Positions 13,419 to 14,196 of a stretch of DNA of 14,196 nucleotides are shown here, one piece after another (within the stretch, counting starts at the first letter, position 1; each line of letters opens with the position of its first letter). The translations under genes were made by a program, and so were the position numbers. The notes below the pieces were generated by a model, which was not told where the DNA came from, did no database searches, and saw only the letters and a list, made by a program, of their open reading frames with translations. Source of the DNA: Opitutaceae bacterium (GTDB lineage: Bacteria; Verrucomicrobiota; Verrucomicrobiia; Opitutales; Opitutaceae); NCBI GenBank assembly GCA_020847775.1, contig JADLBI010000113.1, positions 1 to 14,196 on the forward strand, read 5' to 3'.

Positions 13419-13600
13419 ACACCCTGTGGTGTTCGAGGCGTTTTCATTAACAGCTCTTTGCCTTTGCATCATTACGGGAGCCAAGACCGCCGCGGTAGCT
13501 GCGAGGCCGTAAACCGGACAGCAAACGCTGCGGGGGAGGCGCCCACCTTAACATAAAAAGGACCAGAGCCTTTGGGCGCACGGCACATACGGGGTGTTCT
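13419..13600 (+). ncRNA. ssrS: Candidate 6S RNA (rod-shaped structured RNA)
   Basis: No protein-coding frame is credible here, but the roughly 182-nt segment folds as one long interrupted rod, as 6S RNA does. 6S RNA binds the sigma-70 RNA polymerase holoenzyme by mimicking an open promoter. Nested pairings run inward: ACACCC (13419-13424) with GGGTGT (13592-13597), TGTG (13425) with CACA (13584), GTG (13429) with CAC (13579), and AGGC (13436) with GCCT (13568). A large unpaired central region follows (GTTTTCATTAACA on the 5' side). Then GCCT (13460) pairs with AGGC (13537) and TTGCA (13464) with TGCGG (13529). The 3' side of the bubble has CCACCTTAAC, recalling CACCTTGAAC of E. coli 6S, and CCGCGG occurs at a similar place. 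Length equals E. coli 6S (about 184). A T-rich end (TTCTATTTTTT) follows. Identity rests on shape, length and short motifs only. Confidence 0.5.
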
Positions 13601-13607
13601 ATTTTTT

Positions 13608-13955
13608 ATGAATCCGCACGAAAACAACGCCCTGCACATCTTGCATGTGCTCTCCGCCATCGTCGCCATCGGCACGATATTCTACGCCTGTGCCGGCACC
13701 CCCGAAACGCGCAAGAAGACCCTGATCTGGAGCGGCATCGCCGGACTCCTTCTCTTGCTCACGGGCATCCGGCTGTGGCAAGGGCTGTATGGGTTTGCCG
13801 GCGGTTGGGCGATCGTGAAGCTGGTCTGCTGGCTCGGCTTGGCGGCGTTTGCCGGTCTAGCCTATCGGAGGCGAGAAAAGACCTCGCTGTGGATTACCCT
13901 GACCGTTGTGCTTACGGCGGTGGCACTGGCGATGGTTTATCTCCGGCCGTTCTGA
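13608..13955 (+). CDS. Small four-helix integral membrane protein, function unknown
   Basis: This 115-residue inner-membrane protein has four predicted helices: about residues 9-28 (LHILHVLSAIVAIGTIFYAC), 36-57, 64-84 and 91-113. Arg/Lys-rich turns (ETRKKT, YRRREK) suggest a defined topology. His11 and His14 lie in the first helix in a pattern seen in some cytochrome- or copper-related small membrane families, but no family is certain. The ATG at 13608 directly abuts the T-tract of the RNA candidate and has no Shine-Dalgarno. An in-frame TTG at 13572, preceded by AAGGA at a 9-base spacing, would give 12 extra residues and cannot be dismissed. It ends 10 bases before the next gene, suggesting an operon. 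Confidence 0.7.
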   Translation: MNPHENNALHILHVLSAIVAIGTIFYACAGTPETRKKTLIWSGIAGLLLLLTGIRLWQGLYGFAGGWAIVKLVCWLGLAAFAGLAYRRREKTSLWITLTVVLTAVALAMVYLRPF

Positions 13956-13965
13956 GCGGCGCTTT

Positions 13966-14196
13966 ATGCAGGGGGCGATTTGCGGCGTCTGGGTGGATGA
14001 CAACGGCCGGGCGCACACCGTCCGGCGTCAGCCCGACGGAACCTGCCTCGAGACGACGGAAAGCTTTCGCCCCTTTGCGTGGTTGCAGCAGCGGCCGTCG
14101 GGTCCGGATGTCTCGGGCGTCACCTTCGAACAGCTGCAAGGATTCGGTGCCTATGGGCTCATGGCACATGGCGAGTCGTTGGAAAACTTTCAGGGC
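13966..14196 (+). CDS. Start of an unrecognised gene, truncated by the window end
   Basis: The ATG at 13966 opens a frame that is still open at the last base (77 codons). It begins 10 bases after the previous stop, with a weak GAGCGG upstream. The visible part starts MQGAICGVWVDDNGRAHTV and continues with a Phe/Trp-rich ESFRPFAWLQQ. It has no signal peptide or membrane helix. It resembles the beta-rich N-terminal domain of some large nucleic-acid enzymes such as family B DNA polymerases, but that is a guess from a fragment without catalytic motifs. Confidence 0.65.
   Translation, partial: MQGAICGVWVDDNGRAHTVRRQPDGTCLETTESFRPFAWLQQRPSGPDVSGVTFEQLQGFGAYGLMAHGESLENFQG

Noticed and set aside
13419..13600. 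tmRNA, RNase P RNA or cobalamin riboswitch
   Set aside because: No CCA-type 3' end or tag frame, no RNase P conserved regions, and only a passing resemblance (GGGAGCCAAGACCGCC) to the B12 box without the other conserved blocks.

Overview
The window is about 14.2 kb of high-GC bacterial DNA with compact, mostly operon-like gene order. Codon use is GC-rich throughout. The protein set (bacterial-type ProRS followed by ClpS, a bifunctional AAK-GNAT ArgA, a verrucomicrobial-looking DUF3863-like protein, and intergenic palindromes of the 'CACGGATT' and 'GGTAGGG' type) suggests a member of Verrucomicrobiota, probably Opitutaceae. That placement is an inference from memory of such genomes. No phage, CRISPR, rRNA or tRNA is visible.

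Layout. Positions 1-231 hold a possible gene end and little else. Positions 232-3384 carry two minus-strand genes: a polysaccharide-deacetylase-like protein of unknown role and a membrane-anchored phospholipase D/cardiolipin synthase with two intact HKD motifs. A divergent spacer of about 470 bases leads to a RidA-superfamily gene (3854-4315, plus). Positions 4472-8477 (plus) form a ribose/CUT2-type sugar ABC importer: periplasmic binding protein, double ATPase and permease. This operon is interrupted twice. A small GIY-YIG nuclease gene bracketed by three copies of a 27-bp repeat lies between the binding protein and the ATPase, and a palindromic repeat region lies between the ATPase and the permease. 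Facing it on the minus strand are argA (8666-9991) and a small membrane-anchored protein of unknown function (10030-10620). Divergent from these is proS-clpS-(DUF2017-like) on the plus strand (10750-13266), with overlapping start and stop codons. Then come two tandem hairpins, a roughly 185-nt region that folds as a rod and looks like 6S RNA, a four-helix membrane protein (13608-13955), and the start of a gene that runs off the window.

The items most worth attention are (1) the repeat-bracketed GIY-YIG cassette, whose terminal repeat supplies both the stop codon of the nuclease gene and the ATG of the downstream transporter ATPase; (2) the candidate 6S RNA with its own promoter-like boxes and a T-rich 3' end touching the next start codon; and (3) the coupled proS-clpS-DUF2017-like operon.
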